Origin: Aneurinibacillus sp.
GTDB taxonomy: Bacteria > Bacillota > UBA5301 > DYFA01
Direction: 5' to 3'
Length of the DNA: 64,000 bases
Assembly: GCA_020725425.1 (NCBI GenBank)
Contig: DYFA01000051.1
Coordinates: forward strand, 22,642-86,641
Shown in pieces: positions 39,701-46,138 of the stretch; the first letter of the stretch is position 1; the number at the start of each line of letters is the position of its first letter. The translations under genes and the position numbers were made by a program. Under the pieces are notes generated by a model that was not told the origin of the DNA, did no database searches, and saw nothing but the letters and a program-made list of their open reading frames with translations.

Positions 39701-39751
39701 GGCAACGCCAGGAGCGTCATCGCCCATGAGATCAGCCCGCTATCGCTGTAA
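36707..39751 (+). CDS. dnaE: DNA polymerase III alpha subunit, DnaE2-like (error-prone type)
   Basis: A 1014-residue C-family polymerase. N-terminal PHP domain HLHVHSAYSFLDG, palm with GRGSAADSAVCYCLG and the catalytic Asp pair in PDIDVDFDARRRDEV (about 385-400), the fingers, the tandem HhH segment and the C-terminal OB fold (TLVTVGGLVIRPHRPP). The length and the linkage to imuB and DUF6504 under an SOS promoter point to the translesion DnaE2 class, not the replicative enzyme. GAGGG lies 8 nt before the ATG; an in-frame GTG at 36698 has no site. Confidence 0.9.
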   Translation: MEPGFVHLHVHSAYSFLDGGSTVRELVAQAAELGLPALAVTDHHNVSAAVELRRAAQEVGLKPLIGAEVTLDSGAHLVLLARTAGGYANLCRLLSEAWQRDRLAPRLRPGALDGCCEGLVALSGCRRGEIPALLLQGRYREAREAAARLAFLFGRENFYLELQQTLLPRSRALNALLAELAERLDLGLIATNNVHYARKEGFPRHDLLTCVRTHTTLDDVHGERPLNAENYLKSAKAMRSLFRAYPEACDATVRLAGECDPVPAFDRPLIPRFTPPGGETSVAFLRRLVYDGARSRYGRVAPPLAARLDHELDLITRLGFADYFLVVWDVVRFARAKGIRLAGRGSAADSAVCYCLGFTEVDSFGRGLLFERFLSLERAQKPDIDVDFDARRRDEVAAYLYQKYGAERVGSVCTFQTFQARSAIRELGQAMGFDPVGLDRLAKLFPYFGAQDLTAALTRLPELRESGLPMARYARLFEFCQELANFPRFYGTHLGGLVVSREPLHTVTPLIPSAKGPLITQFDKDSIEDLGLIKLDLLSLRTLSAVEDAVAAIRARDPHFDYDRLPLADRPTYAQLRRGETIGLFQLESPAQRALQARLGATGIEDVVASVALIRPGPIEGNLVEPFIRRRLGQESVTYLDPRLEPILAKTYGVVLFQEQVIEIATVLAGFTPGESDRLRKVMTHARSRQEMAAIGEEFVARTVRNGVAPEVAQEIFGYLAGYAGYGFCEAHAAAFGTTAYKTAYLSCHYPAQFFAALLNNQPMGFYPPNTLCMEARRRGIALLPPDVNASSAGFTAGDKTIRVGLKGVKDLGEAAVQALLAARRERPFASWPDFRRRVPLNRGQHENLIAAGAFDSLYPNRRQLLWTLALGEEEVPASLAGLADFPPREKALLEYSALGLNVEDHFLSHYRPALRAKGILSSRQVTRARPGTLVTVGGLVIRPHRPPVRSGRIVVFFSLEDEFGLTDVTVFEPVYQRCGKAVFTEPALAVKGRVDQRGNARSVIAHEISPLSL

Positions 39752-39774
39752 GTCAGCCCTTCCCGAAGGCCAAA

Positions 39775-39804
39775 TTGACGCCTCCCCGCTCCCCGTGCTA
39801 CTAT
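39775..39804 (+). promoter_or_regulatory. Promoter of tRNA-Ser(TGA)
   Basis: TTGACG (39775-39780), 18-nt spacer, TACTAT (39799-39804), 11 bp before the tRNA. Confidence 0.7.
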
Positions 39805-39815
39805 GAGTATGCCGC

Positions 39816-39903
39816 GGAGGGGTGGCCGAGCGGTTTAAGGCACCGGTCTTGAAAACCGGCGTGGGGCGACTCACCGTGGGTTCGAATCCCACCCCCTCCG
39901 CCA
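39816..39903 (+). tRNA. tRNA-Ser (anticodon TGA)
   Basis: An 88-nt cloverleaf including encoded CCA. Acceptor GGAGGGG (39816-39822) pairs with CCCCTCC (39893-39899); discriminator G, T8, long variable arm as in class II tRNAs, anticodon loop CTTGAAA, and the T arm GGGTTCGAATCCC. It reads UCA and related Ser codons. Confidence 0.95.
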
Positions 39904-39948
39904 GTTTTTGTGTTTCAACCGGTGCAGCCGACAGGGGAGGGGAACGGG

Positions 39949-40860
39949 TTGCACAACCATGCTCATGCCCAGCGCCGCCATCCGGACTACGCTTCCCGGA
40001 TGGGTTTCTCCCTCTGGTTCACCCTGGCGGTCTTCGCCGCCGAGGTGGTCGGCGGCCTCCTCACCAACAGCCTGGCCCTGCTCAGCGACGCCTGGCACGT
40101 CCTGGCGGACGCCCTCGCCCTTGGTCTGAGCTGGTGGGCGCTCCGGAAGGCGCAGAAGTCGCCGACGGGGGACATGACCTATGGCTATCACCGGTACGGG
40201 GTGCTAGCGGCGCTGGCCAACAGCTTCACGCTGCTTCTCATCTCCGGCTGGATTTTCTACGAATCCTACCGGCGCCTGCTCGAGCCGGAGCCGGTCAAGA
40301 GCGTGCCCATGCTCGTCGTGGCGGCGGTTGGTCTCCTGGCCAACGCCGTCGTTGCTCTGACTCTAAGGAAGGCGGCCCAGGGGAACCTGAACGTGCGCAG
40401 CGCCTTCCTGCACGTGGTCGGCGACGCCGCCGCCTCGCTGGGGGTCATCGTCGGCGGCGTGGTGATGCATTACACCGGCTGGTACTACGTGGACCCCCTC
40501 GTCGGCGCCGCCATCGGCCTGCTCATCCTGAAGGGGGCGTGGGGTGTCCTCCGGTCGGCCCTCCACATCCTGGCCGAACGGTCGCCCGCCGGGCTGGACG
40601 CCCACTCCGTCTCGGAGGCGGTGCGGAGCCTGCCGTTCGTCCGCGACGTCCACGACGTCCACCTGTGGTGCCTGTCGAGCGAGCTGCCGATGGTCAGCCT
40701 GCACGTGGTCACCGGACCGGACTGCCCCACCAACTCCGAGATGCTGGGCGCCATCAACGGCCTGTTGCGGGAGCGGTTCGGTATCGGTCACTCGGTGGTC
40801 CAGTTGGAGAACGAGTGCTGCGGCCGGCCCGGGGTTCTGTGCCGGTTGGAGGAGCGCTGA
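39949..40860 (+). CDS. Cation diffusion facilitator (CzcD/ZnT-type) metal exporter
   Basis: A 303-residue zinc/cobalt/cadmium-type H+ antiporter with six transmembrane segments. The metal sites read SDAWHVLADALAL in TM2 (H-X3-D) and HVVGDAAASLGV in TM5 (H-X3-D). A His-rich N-terminus (HNHAHAQRRH) and a cytosolic C-terminal domain (VRDVHDVHLWCLSS) follow the family; the C-terminus adds ECCGRPGVLC, three Cys that may bind metal. I chose TTG 39949 for the GGGGAGGGG before it; a GTG at 39910 would begin just after the tRNA end. Confidence 0.88.
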   Translation: MHNHAHAQRRHPDYASRMGFSLWFTLAVFAAEVVGGLLTNSLALLSDAWHVLADALALGLSWWALRKAQKSPTGDMTYGYHRYGVLAALANSFTLLLISGWIFYESYRRLLEPEPVKSVPMLVVAAVGLLANAVVALTLRKAAQGNLNVRSAFLHVVGDAAASLGVIVGGVVMHYTGWYYVDPLVGAAIGLLILKGAWGVLRSALHILAERSPAGLDAHSVSEAVRSLPFVRDVHDVHLWCLSSELPMVSLHVVTGPDCPTNSEMLGAINGLLRERFGIGHSVVQLENECCGRPGVLCRLEER

Positions 40861-40927
40861 CCTGCCGCTCGCGGGGTGCTCCCACCCCCCGCAGCGCCGG
40901 CGCACCTCGCAGGGCCGACGCGACGCG

Positions 40928-40956
40928 TTGTCAGGGGTCCGGGGCTATGGTATAAT
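40928..40956 (+). promoter_or_regulatory. Promoter of tRNA-Ser(GCT)
   Basis: TTGTCA (40928-40933), 17-nt spacer, TATAAT (40951-40956), 24 bp before the tRNA. Confidence 0.8.
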
Positions 40957-40980
40957 GAACAAGCAAGTCTCGACTCTTGG

Positions 40981-41073
40981 GGAGAGGTACCCAAGCAGGC
41001 TGAAGGGGACGGTTTGCTAAACCGTTAGTAGGAGTTTATCCTAGCGCGGGTTCGAATCCCGCCCTCTCCGCCA
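40981..41073 (+). tRNA. tRNA-Ser (anticodon GCT)
   Basis: A 93-nt class II tRNA including CCA. Acceptor GGAGAGG (40981-40987) pairs with CCTCTCC (41063-41069), discriminator G, anticodon GCT between ACGGTTT and AAACCGT arms, long variable arm, T arm GGGTTCGAATCCC. It reads AGC/AGU. Confidence 0.95.
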
Positions 41074-41086
41074 GGTTTTTCCGGCA

Positions 41087-41113
41087 GGCCCGGGAGTGCC
41101 CCGGGCCTCTTTT
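41087..41113 (+). terminator. Intrinsic terminator after tRNA-Ser(GCT)
   Basis: GGCCCGGG (41087-41094) and CCCGGGCC (41100-41107), loop AGTGC, then TCTTTT. Confidence 0.85.
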
Positions 41114-41176
41114 GCTGAGCTGCCGAGGAGGAATCGACCCGGCCGGGGGGAAGATTCTTTCCGGAGGTGAGCCGGG

Positions 41177-41308
41177 ATGGCCACGGAGACCAAGCCGGCG
41201 GAGCCGGGCTTCGCCCGGCGGGAGTGGGGTTTCGTCTTCTTCGCCCTGGTGATGCTGGCCGGCCTCATCGGCGGGGCAGTAGTCATGATCCTGAAGCTGG
41301 CCGGGTAG
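41177..41308 (+). CDS. Small single-span membrane protein
   Basis: A 43-residue protein starting MATETKPAEPGFARREW with one hydrophobic helix (FVFFALVMLAGLIGGAVVMIL). GGAGGTGA stands 6 nt before the ATG. The CPBP protease gene begins 20 bp later, so it may be co-transcribed. No family recognised. Confidence 0.6.
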   Translation: MATETKPAEPGFARREWGFVFFALVMLAGLIGGAVVMILKLAG

Positions 41309-41328
41309 CCGGGCGGCCCCGAAGATTG

Positions 41329-41868
41329 ATGAGACCGACGGTTCTTGCCCTTCTGCTCCTGGGAAGCCAGGCGGTGTTGATCGCCGCCGGGCAGGCGCTC
41401 CTCTTCGTGACGCGCCGCGACAGCTTGGCGGCTGCACTGCGCCCCGGCCTTCCCTGGGACATGATTCTGGCCGTGGGCGGAGCGGCCGGGCTGGTGGGGG
41501 CGCTCCTGGTGCTGGGGCTGTACCGCTTCGTCCCGGCTTATGCCCGGGCCGTCCGCCCCGTGGTGGAGCTGTTCCGCCGCTTCCCTAGGCGGCAGCTCTG
41601 GGCGGCCGCCCTCCTCTCCCCGTTCGGCGAGGAGCTCTTCTTCCGGGGAGCGCTTCAGCCGCTCGTGGGTTTGGTCTGGGCCGCCCTCGTTTTCGGCCTG
41701 CTCCACACCGGCTTCCGCCGGGAGAACCTCGCCTACGGCCTGACTGCCGCCGGGATGGGTCTCCTCTTCGGGTTGGGTTACCAGTTCCTCGGCGAGCTCT
41801 GGGCGGCGGTGGTGGCGCACGCCGTCTACAACGCTCTGGTGATGACGGCCCTGCCCCTGCTGACTTGA
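41329..41868 (+). CDS. CPBP-family intramembrane metalloprotease
   Basis: A 179-residue membrane protein of the CAAX/bacteriocin-processing (CPBP, Abi) family. Motif 1 FGEELFFRGAL (about 100-110) supplies the Glu pair and Arg, motif 2 GLLHTGF the His, and motif 3 VVAHAVYNALV the last His and Asn. Such proteins cleave within membranes or process peptides; the substrate is unknown. No ribosome binding site is evident before the ATG, so coupling to the small upstream gene is possible. Its stop codon lies within the -35 of the tRNA-Arg promoter. Confidence 0.82.
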   Translation: MRPTVLALLLLGSQAVLIAAGQALLFVTRRDSLAAALRPGLPWDMILAVGGAAGLVGALLVLGLYRFVPAYARAVRPVVELFRRFPRRQLWAAALLSPFGEELFFRGALQPLVGLVWAALVFGLLHTGFRRENLAYGLTAAGMGLLFGLGYQFLGELWAAVVAHAVYNALVMTALPLLT

Positions 41869-41893
41869 CTTCTGGCACCTCCTCTGGTATCAT
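41865..41893 (+). promoter_or_regulatory. Promoter of tRNA-Arg(ACG)
   Basis: TTGACT (41865-41870), 17-nt spacer, TATCAT (41888-41893), overlapping the stop of the CPBP gene. Confidence 0.7.
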
Positions 41894-41941
41894 CAGTGTT
41901 GCCGCACGCGCCGGCGACCGGCGCAAGGCCGATCAAGAGTT

Positions 41942-42018
41942 GCGCCCGTAGCTCAGTGGATCAGAGCATTTGGCTACGGACCAAAGGGTCGGGGGTTCGA
42001 GTCCCTCCGGGCGCGCCA
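41942..42018 (+). tRNA. tRNA-Arg (anticodon ACG)
   Basis: A 77-nt tRNA including CCA. Acceptor GCGCCCG (41942-41948) pairs with CGGGCGC (42008-42014), discriminator G, D arm AGCTCAGTGGATCAGAGC, anticodon loop CTACGGA, T arm GGGTTCGAGTCCC. A34 should be edited to inosine (by TadA) to read CGU/C/A. Confidence 0.95.
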
Positions 42019-42032
42019 TGTTCGACATAACC

Positions 42033-42066
42033 GCCCAGAGCCGCTGCAGAGGCTCTGGGCATTCTC
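42033..42066 (+). terminator. Hairpin after tRNA-Arg(ACG)
   Basis: GCCCAGAGCC (42033-42042) and GGCTCTGGGC (42051-42060) form a 10-bp stem with an 8-nt loop, followed by ATTCTCTT. The T run is interrupted. Confidence 0.7.
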
Positions 42067-42100
42067 TTGGTGCACCCGAAGGCTTGCGGCGATTACAGAG

Positions 42101-42133
42101 GGAAGCCCGGCCTCCTGTTGAAGCCGGGCTTCC
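42101..42133 (-). terminator. Hairpin downstream of the 32-residue gene
   Basis: GGAAGCCCGGC (42101-42111) and GCCGGGCTTCC (42123-42133), 11 bp, loop 11 nt. On the reverse strand it lies 23 bp after the small gene's stop and is followed by CTCTGT. The T content is low. Confidence 0.5.
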
Positions 42134-42156
42134 GTGTCTGGCGCGGTTCCGGAGAC

Positions 42157-42255
42157 CTACTTCGCCTTGCCCGTCCCCTTGGGAGCCGGCTTGGGGGCGG
42201 GCGCCTTCGCCGTGGTCTTGGGCGTCTTGCACCCGGACTTGCCGCAGGCTGCCAT
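42157..42255 (-). CDS. 32-residue basic Cys/Lys/Pro/Ala-rich protein
   Basis: It begins MAACGKSGCKTPKTTAKA and ends PKPAPKGTGKAK. The ATG (42255-42253) has a full AGGAGG 8 nt upstream, the best binding site in the region, which is the main reason to call it. The composition resembles histone H1-type or metal-binding tails: CX4C at the start, then Lys/Ala/Pro repeats. Function unknown; binding of nucleic acid or metal are the simple guesses. A hairpin follows it. Confidence 0.6.
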   Translation of the reverse strand: MAACGKSGCKTPKTTAKAPAPKPAPKGTGKAK

Positions 42256-42390
42256 TCTGACAGTCCTCCTTTACGCGTTTTTGGGTTGCGGATCGGAACG
42301 GTCGGCCTCTCTTTAGCCTTGCCAATTCGTCAAAGCGCGGCGCACTCCTCTTTCTGCTGCTCGACCAGTTGGGTCGGGGCTCCTGCCGGT

Positions 42391-42969
42391 TCAGGGAAGC
42401 GGTCTCTGGCCGGACAGCTCCGCCAGGGCCGAGCGATAGACGGCGTAATCCTCCGGCGTGTGGAGGACCAGTTGGACCTCGGCCAGGGACTGCCCCTCCG
42501 GGGAGGCCAGAAAGTCAAGGAGGGCGCGCAGGGCAACCCGGGCGGCCCGGGCCACGGGGAAGCCGTAGGCGCCGGTGCTGATCGAGGGGAAGGCCACGGT
42601 GCGCAAGCCGTGGGCAACCGCCAGACGGAGGCTGTTCTGGTAGGCCCGGCGCAGGACCTCGTCCTCGCCGGCCTGCCCGCCGCGCCAGACGGGGCCTACG
42701 GTGTGGATCAGGCCGCGCGCCTTCAGCCGCCCAGCCGTGGTCAGGACGGCCTCGCCCGGCGGACAACCTCCCCGCTCGGCCCGAATGCGCCGGCACTCCT
42801 CGGCGATGGCGGGCCCGCCCGCCCGATGGAGCGCGCCGTCCACCCCGCCGCCCCCGGCCAGGCGGGAGTTGGCAGCGTTGACCAGGGCATCGGCCGCCAC
42901 CTCCGTCAGGTCGCCCAGCGTGAGGCGGAGCACTGCCCGGCCCACGGTCAGTGAGAAGCCGTCGTTCAT
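42391..42969 (-). CDS. Macro-domain protein (O-acetyl-ADP-ribose deacetylase type)
   Basis: A 192-residue single macro domain. Conserved segments: GDLTEVAADALVNAANSRLAGGGGVDGALH (binds the distal ribose), IHTVGPVWRGG and FPSISTGAYGFP (phosphate loop). YmdB/MacroD-type proteins remove ADP-ribose from Asp/Glu or hydrolyse O-acetyl-ADP-ribose. The C-terminal 25 residues are variable. No ADP-ribosyltransferase or sirtuin gene is adjacent. Confidence 0.9.
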   Translation of the reverse strand: MNDGFSLTVGRAVLRLTLGDLTEVAADALVNAANSRLAGGGGVDGALHRAGGPAIAEECRRIRAERGGCPPGEAVLTTAGRLKARGLIHTVGPVWRGGQAGEDEVLRRAYQNSLRLAVAHGLRTVAFPSISTGAYGFPVARAARVALRALLDFLASPEGQSLAEVQLVLHTPEDYAVYRSALAELSGQRPLP

Positions 42970-43092
42970 CTTTCTCTCCCCCTTCGCCCCGGATCATTCG
43001 CAGAATCCCCCGGGATTCCCTTCGCCTCTCCCGTGCCCAAAGGGCTTGCCGCCCCGCCGAGGCGGAGCGGCAAGCTGCTGGCTGACAGGGCT

Positions 43093-43224
43093 CTAGCGCT
43101 TGGTCAGACGGCGTCCCAAGAGCAGGGTTCCGCCGATGGCCAGCGCGTGGAAGACCCACCAGCCAGGGCGGAGGAACTCCCACGTCGTGTGGTCGACCGG
43201 ATTCCGGCGCTTACCCGCGAGCAT
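43093..43224 (-). CDS. 43-residue small membrane protein
   Basis: MLAGKRRNPVDHTTWEFLRP followed by a hydrophobic helix (GWWVFHALAIGGTLLLG) and a basic end. GGAGGGGTG lies 4 nt before the ATG (43224-43222). The text NPVDHTTWEFLRPGWW looks conserved rather than accidental, and I have an impression of similar short proteins in other Firmicutes, but cannot name a family. Confidence 0.6.
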   Translation of the reverse strand: MLAGKRRNPVDHTTWEFLRPGWWVFHALAIGGTLLLGRRLTKR

Positions 43225-43331
43225 GTTCACCCCTCCGCTGAGTATCTTTCCCTGCCGCCGCGCCGCACCCGGCAGGTACCAGCGTTTCCCGCCGGGCAGG
43301 AGAGCGTCCGGCCGGTGGAGAAAAGCTCAGC

Positions 43332-43619
43332 ATGAACCGGAGTCCGGGCCGCGGCGCGGGCGGGAGGAAGCCGCCGGCGGGAAAAGGCACCCCGCTGATC
43401 CACGGGAGGGAGTTCCTGGGGGTGCAGATGGGGCTCTCCTTGCCGGGGGGGCGACGGCCCAGCCGGGTATTCCCGGCTTCGTCCATAGGGGACCGGGGGA
43501 GCGGGTGCCGGGAACTGATTCACCTGTTCTGCCCGCGGTGCGGCCGCTACCTTGCCTCCGCCCTGGCGGGTGCCAGTGCTCTCTGTCCGCGGTGCGGGGT
43601 GTGGGCGGTCGGCCAGTAG
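43332..43619 (+). CDS. Possible zinc-ribbon protein
   Basis: A 95-residue frame whose C-terminal third has two CPRCG knuckles (CPRCGRYLASALAGASALCPRCG), 17 residues apart, as in zinc ribbons. The N-terminal part is Gly/Pro/Arg-rich and may not be translated; an internal start near 43428 (ATG after GGGGGTGC) would leave the zinc part. No good binding site before 43332. It lies 88 bp before tdh. Confidence 0.45.
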   Translation: MNRSPGRGAGGRKPPAGKGTPLIHGREFLGVQMGLSLPGGRRPSRVFPASSIGDRGSGCRELIHLFCPRCGRYLASALAGASALCPRCGVWAVGQ

Positions 43620-43664
43620 ACGGAGGAGGGGCGACCGCCGCGGCGAATCCTCACCCGAGGCTGT

Positions 43665-43678
43665 GCATACAGCATACA
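43665..43678. repeat. Tandem direct repeat GCATACA-GCATACA before tdh
   Basis: Two adjoining 7-bp copies 29 bp before the tdh start in an otherwise G+C-rich gap. It may be a regulator site or chance. Confidence 0.3.
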
Positions 43679-43706
43679 TTGGCACTGTAAATGAGGTGTT
43701 TCCGCT

Positions 43707-44744
43707 ATGCAGGGGACGATGAAGGCGATCGCCAAAACCGCCGCGGCTCCCGGAGCCGAGATGATCCGGGTTCCGATCCCGCCGGTTCCGCGCCACCACA
43801 TCCTGATCAAGGTCAGCGCCACTGCCATCTGTGGCACGGACATCCACATCTACAACTGGGATCCCTGGGCACAAGGGCGGATAAAGGTTCCCCGCATCTT
43901 CGGCCACGAGTTTTGCGGCGAGGTGGTGGAGCTCGGTGAGGACGTGACCTGCGTCCAGCTCGGCGACTTTGTCTCGGCGGAGACCCACGTGACCTGCGGG
44001 CGCTGCTACTACTGCCGGAGCGGCCTGGGTCACATCTGTCAGGAGGTCGAGATCCTCGGCGTGGACCGGGAGGGGTGTTTCGCCGAGTACGTGGTGCTTC
44101 CGGAGCAAAACGCCTGGAAGATGGAGCGTTCCGTGCCGGTCGAGATCGCCGCCCTCCAGGACCCGCTGGGGAACGCCGTACATACCGCCCTGGCGCAGGA
44201 ATTGACCGGCAACACGGTCGAGGTGATCGGCTGCGGCCCGATCGGGCTCTGCGCCGTCGCCATCGCCCGCAAGGCCGGGGCCCTCAGGATCTACGCCGCC
44301 GACGTCAACGAGTTCCGCCTGGACCTGGCCAGGAAGCTGGGGGCGGACGTGGTCATCAACGCCCGGAAGGAGCGGATTGACGAGGTCATTCTCCAGGAGA
44401 CGCAGGGCTTCGGGGTGGACGTGATGCTCGAGATGAGCGGGGACGCCGAAGCGATCCGGCAGGGCTTCACCGCGCTGCGCAAAGGGGGTGAGGCGGCCCT
44501 CCTCGGCATCCCTTCCCGCCCGATGGAACTGGATGTGGCCGACGCTCTGGTCTTCAAGGGGGCGACGGTTCGGGGAATCAACGGGCGCAGGATGTTCCAA
44601 ACCTGGTACAAGGCGATGGATCTGCTCGCGGCGGGGCTCGACATCTCGCCGATCATCACCTCGCGCTTCCCGCTCGACGAGTTCGAGCAGGCGTTTGACC
44701 TTGCCCGGTCGGGCAAGGCGGGAAAAACCATTCTCTACCCGTGA
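43707..44744 (+). CDS. tdh: L-threonine 3-dehydrogenase
   Basis: A zinc-dependent medium-chain dehydrogenase that oxidises L-threonine to 2-amino-3-ketobutyrate with NAD+. Catalytic zinc ligands are in ICGTDIHIY and GHEFCGE; the structural zinc loop is [15 protein letters not shown]; the NAD loop is [25 protein letters not shown] is characteristic of Tdh rather than generic alcohol dehydrogenases. 345 residues. kbl follows after about 46 bp; together they convert threonine to glycine and acetyl-CoA. Confidence 0.94.
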   Translation: MQGTMKAIAKTAAAPGAEMIRVPIPPVPRHHILIKVSATAICGTDIHIYNWDPWAQGRIKVPRIFGHEFCGEVVELGEDVTCVQLGDFVSAETHVTCGRCYYCRSGLGHICQEVEILGVDREGCFAEYVVLPEQNAWKMERSVPVEIAALQDPLGNAVHTALAQELTGNTVEVIGCGPIGLCAVAIARKAGALRIYAADVNEFRLDLARKLGADVVINARKERIDEVILQETQGFGVDVMLEMSGDAEAIRQGFTALRKGGEAALLGIPSRPMELDVADALVFKGATVRGINGRRMFQTWYKAMDLLAAGLDISPIITSRFPLDEFEQAFDLARSGKAGKTILYP

Positions 44745-44790
44745 CCGGAGAAGGGAACGATCCGTGACGGGTAGTCCTGGGGGGACGAAG

Positions 44791-45972
44791 ATGGACGCGC
44801 TGGCGTTTCTCGCCGACGAACTGGCGCAGTTCAAGGCGGAAGGGGTGTTCCGGCTGCCCCGGGTGCTCGAGGGGGAGCAGGGGGCCCGGGCGGTCTTCGA
44901 CGGGCGGGAGGTGGTCAACCTCTCCTCCAACAACTACCTCGGCCTGACGACTCACCCCAAGCTCCGGGAAGCCGCCATCAGAGCGATCGAGAAATACGGG
45001 GCCGGCTCCGGAGCGGTCCGAACCATTGCCGGAACGATGTCGCTCCACCGGGAGCTTGAAGAACGGCTCGCCCGGTTCAAGAAGACCGAGGCGGCCCTGG
45101 TCTTCCAGTCGGGTTTCACCGCCAACGCCGGGACGGTCTCGGCCATCCTCGGCAAGGAGGACCTGATCGTCTCCGACCAACTCAATCACGCCTCCATCAT
45201 CGACGGGGCGCGGCTCTCCAAGGCGACCATCAAGGTCTACCCGCACTGCGACCCGGCCGGTCTCCAGAAGGTCCTGGAGGAGGCGCAGGGGCAGGGGTAC
45301 CGGCGGACGCTGGTGATCACCGACGGAGTCTTCAGCATGGACGGGGATGTGGCGCCGCTGCCGGAGGTGGTGCGCCTCGCCCGGGAGTTCGGGGCGATCA
45401 CGATGGTCGACGACGCCCACGCCAGCGGGGTCATGGGCCGCAACGGGCGGGGGACGGTGGACCACTTCGATCTGCACGGGCAGGTGGACATCCAGGTCGG
45501 GACGCTCTCGAAGGCTGTCGGGGTGCTGGGGGGCTACGTCGCCGGCAGCCGCGCCCTGATCGAGTACCTCCTCCAGCGCGGCCGGCCGATCCTCTTCTCC
45601 ACCTCCCATCCGCCGGCGGTCACCGCGGCCTGCATCGCGGCGATCGACCTCCTGGAGCAGGACCCGTCGCTGATCGATCGCTTGTGGGAGAACACCCGGT
45701 TCTTCAAGCAGGGACTGCGAGACCTCGGCTTCGACACGGGCCCCTCGGAAACGCCGATCACGCCGGTCATCGTCGGCGAAGGGGCTCTGGCCATGCGGTT
45801 CAGCGACCGGCTGTTCGCGGAGGGGGTCTTCGCCCAGGGGATCGCCTATCCCACCGTGCCGAAGGGCAAGGCGCGGGTCCGGACCATCGTCACCGCCGGC
45901 CACACGAAAGAGGACCTGCAGTTCGCCCTGGAGGTCTTCGCCAGGGTCGGCCGGGAGATGGGGATCATCTAG
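44791..45972 (+). CDS. kbl: 2-amino-3-ketobutyrate CoA ligase (glycine C-acetyltransferase)
   Basis: A PLP alpha-oxoamine synthase that cleaves 2-amino-3-ketobutyrate with CoA to glycine and acetyl-Co[48 protein letters not shown] and the PLP Lys in [14 protein letters not shown] are present. 393 residues, as for Kbl. Pairing with tdh selects Kbl over BioF. Start: ATG 44791 after GGGGGGACGAAG; a GTG at 44764 is possible and would add nine residues. Confidence 0.93.
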   Translation: MDALAFLADELAQFKAEGVFRLPRVLEGEQGARAVFDGREVVNLSSNNYLGLTTHPKLREAAIRAIEKYGAGSGAVRTIAGTMSLHRELEERLARFKKTEAALVFQSGFTANAGTVSAILGKEDLIVSDQLNHASIIDGARLSKATIKVYPHCDPAGLQKVLEEAQGQGYRRTLVITDGVFSMDGDVAPLPEVVRLAREFGAITMVDDAHASGVMGRNGRGTVDHFDLHGQVDIQVGTLSKAVGVLGGYVAGSRALIEYLLQRGRPILFSTSHPPAVTAACIAAIDLLEQDPSLIDRLWENTRFFKQGLRDLGFDTGPSETPITPVIVGEGALAMRFSDRLFAEGVFAQGIAYPTVPKGKARVRTIVTAGHTKEDLQFALEVFARVGREMGII

Positions 45973-46138
45973 GTTGGAGGGTGCGGCGTTCGAACCTGCC
46001 TTTCGCGGGCAAACACCGAAAGCAGTTCCGCGCCATGTTGCCGTACGCGTTGCCGAAGGGAGAGGAAAATGTATCCAATGCGTCGAACTCCAGTCAAGAA
46101 TCGTTTGCCATGAGAAGTCTCTGGGGGGCGGTGGAACC

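Noticed and set aside
40871..40892. Hairpin GCGGGG...CCCCGC after the CDF gene
   Set aside because: A stem is possible, but there is no T run; likely just G+C-rich sequence.
42134..42316. Forward 60-codon frame after tRNA-Arg(ACG)
   Set aside because: It is antisense to the 32-residue gene, which has a perfect AGGAGG; the forward frame has none.
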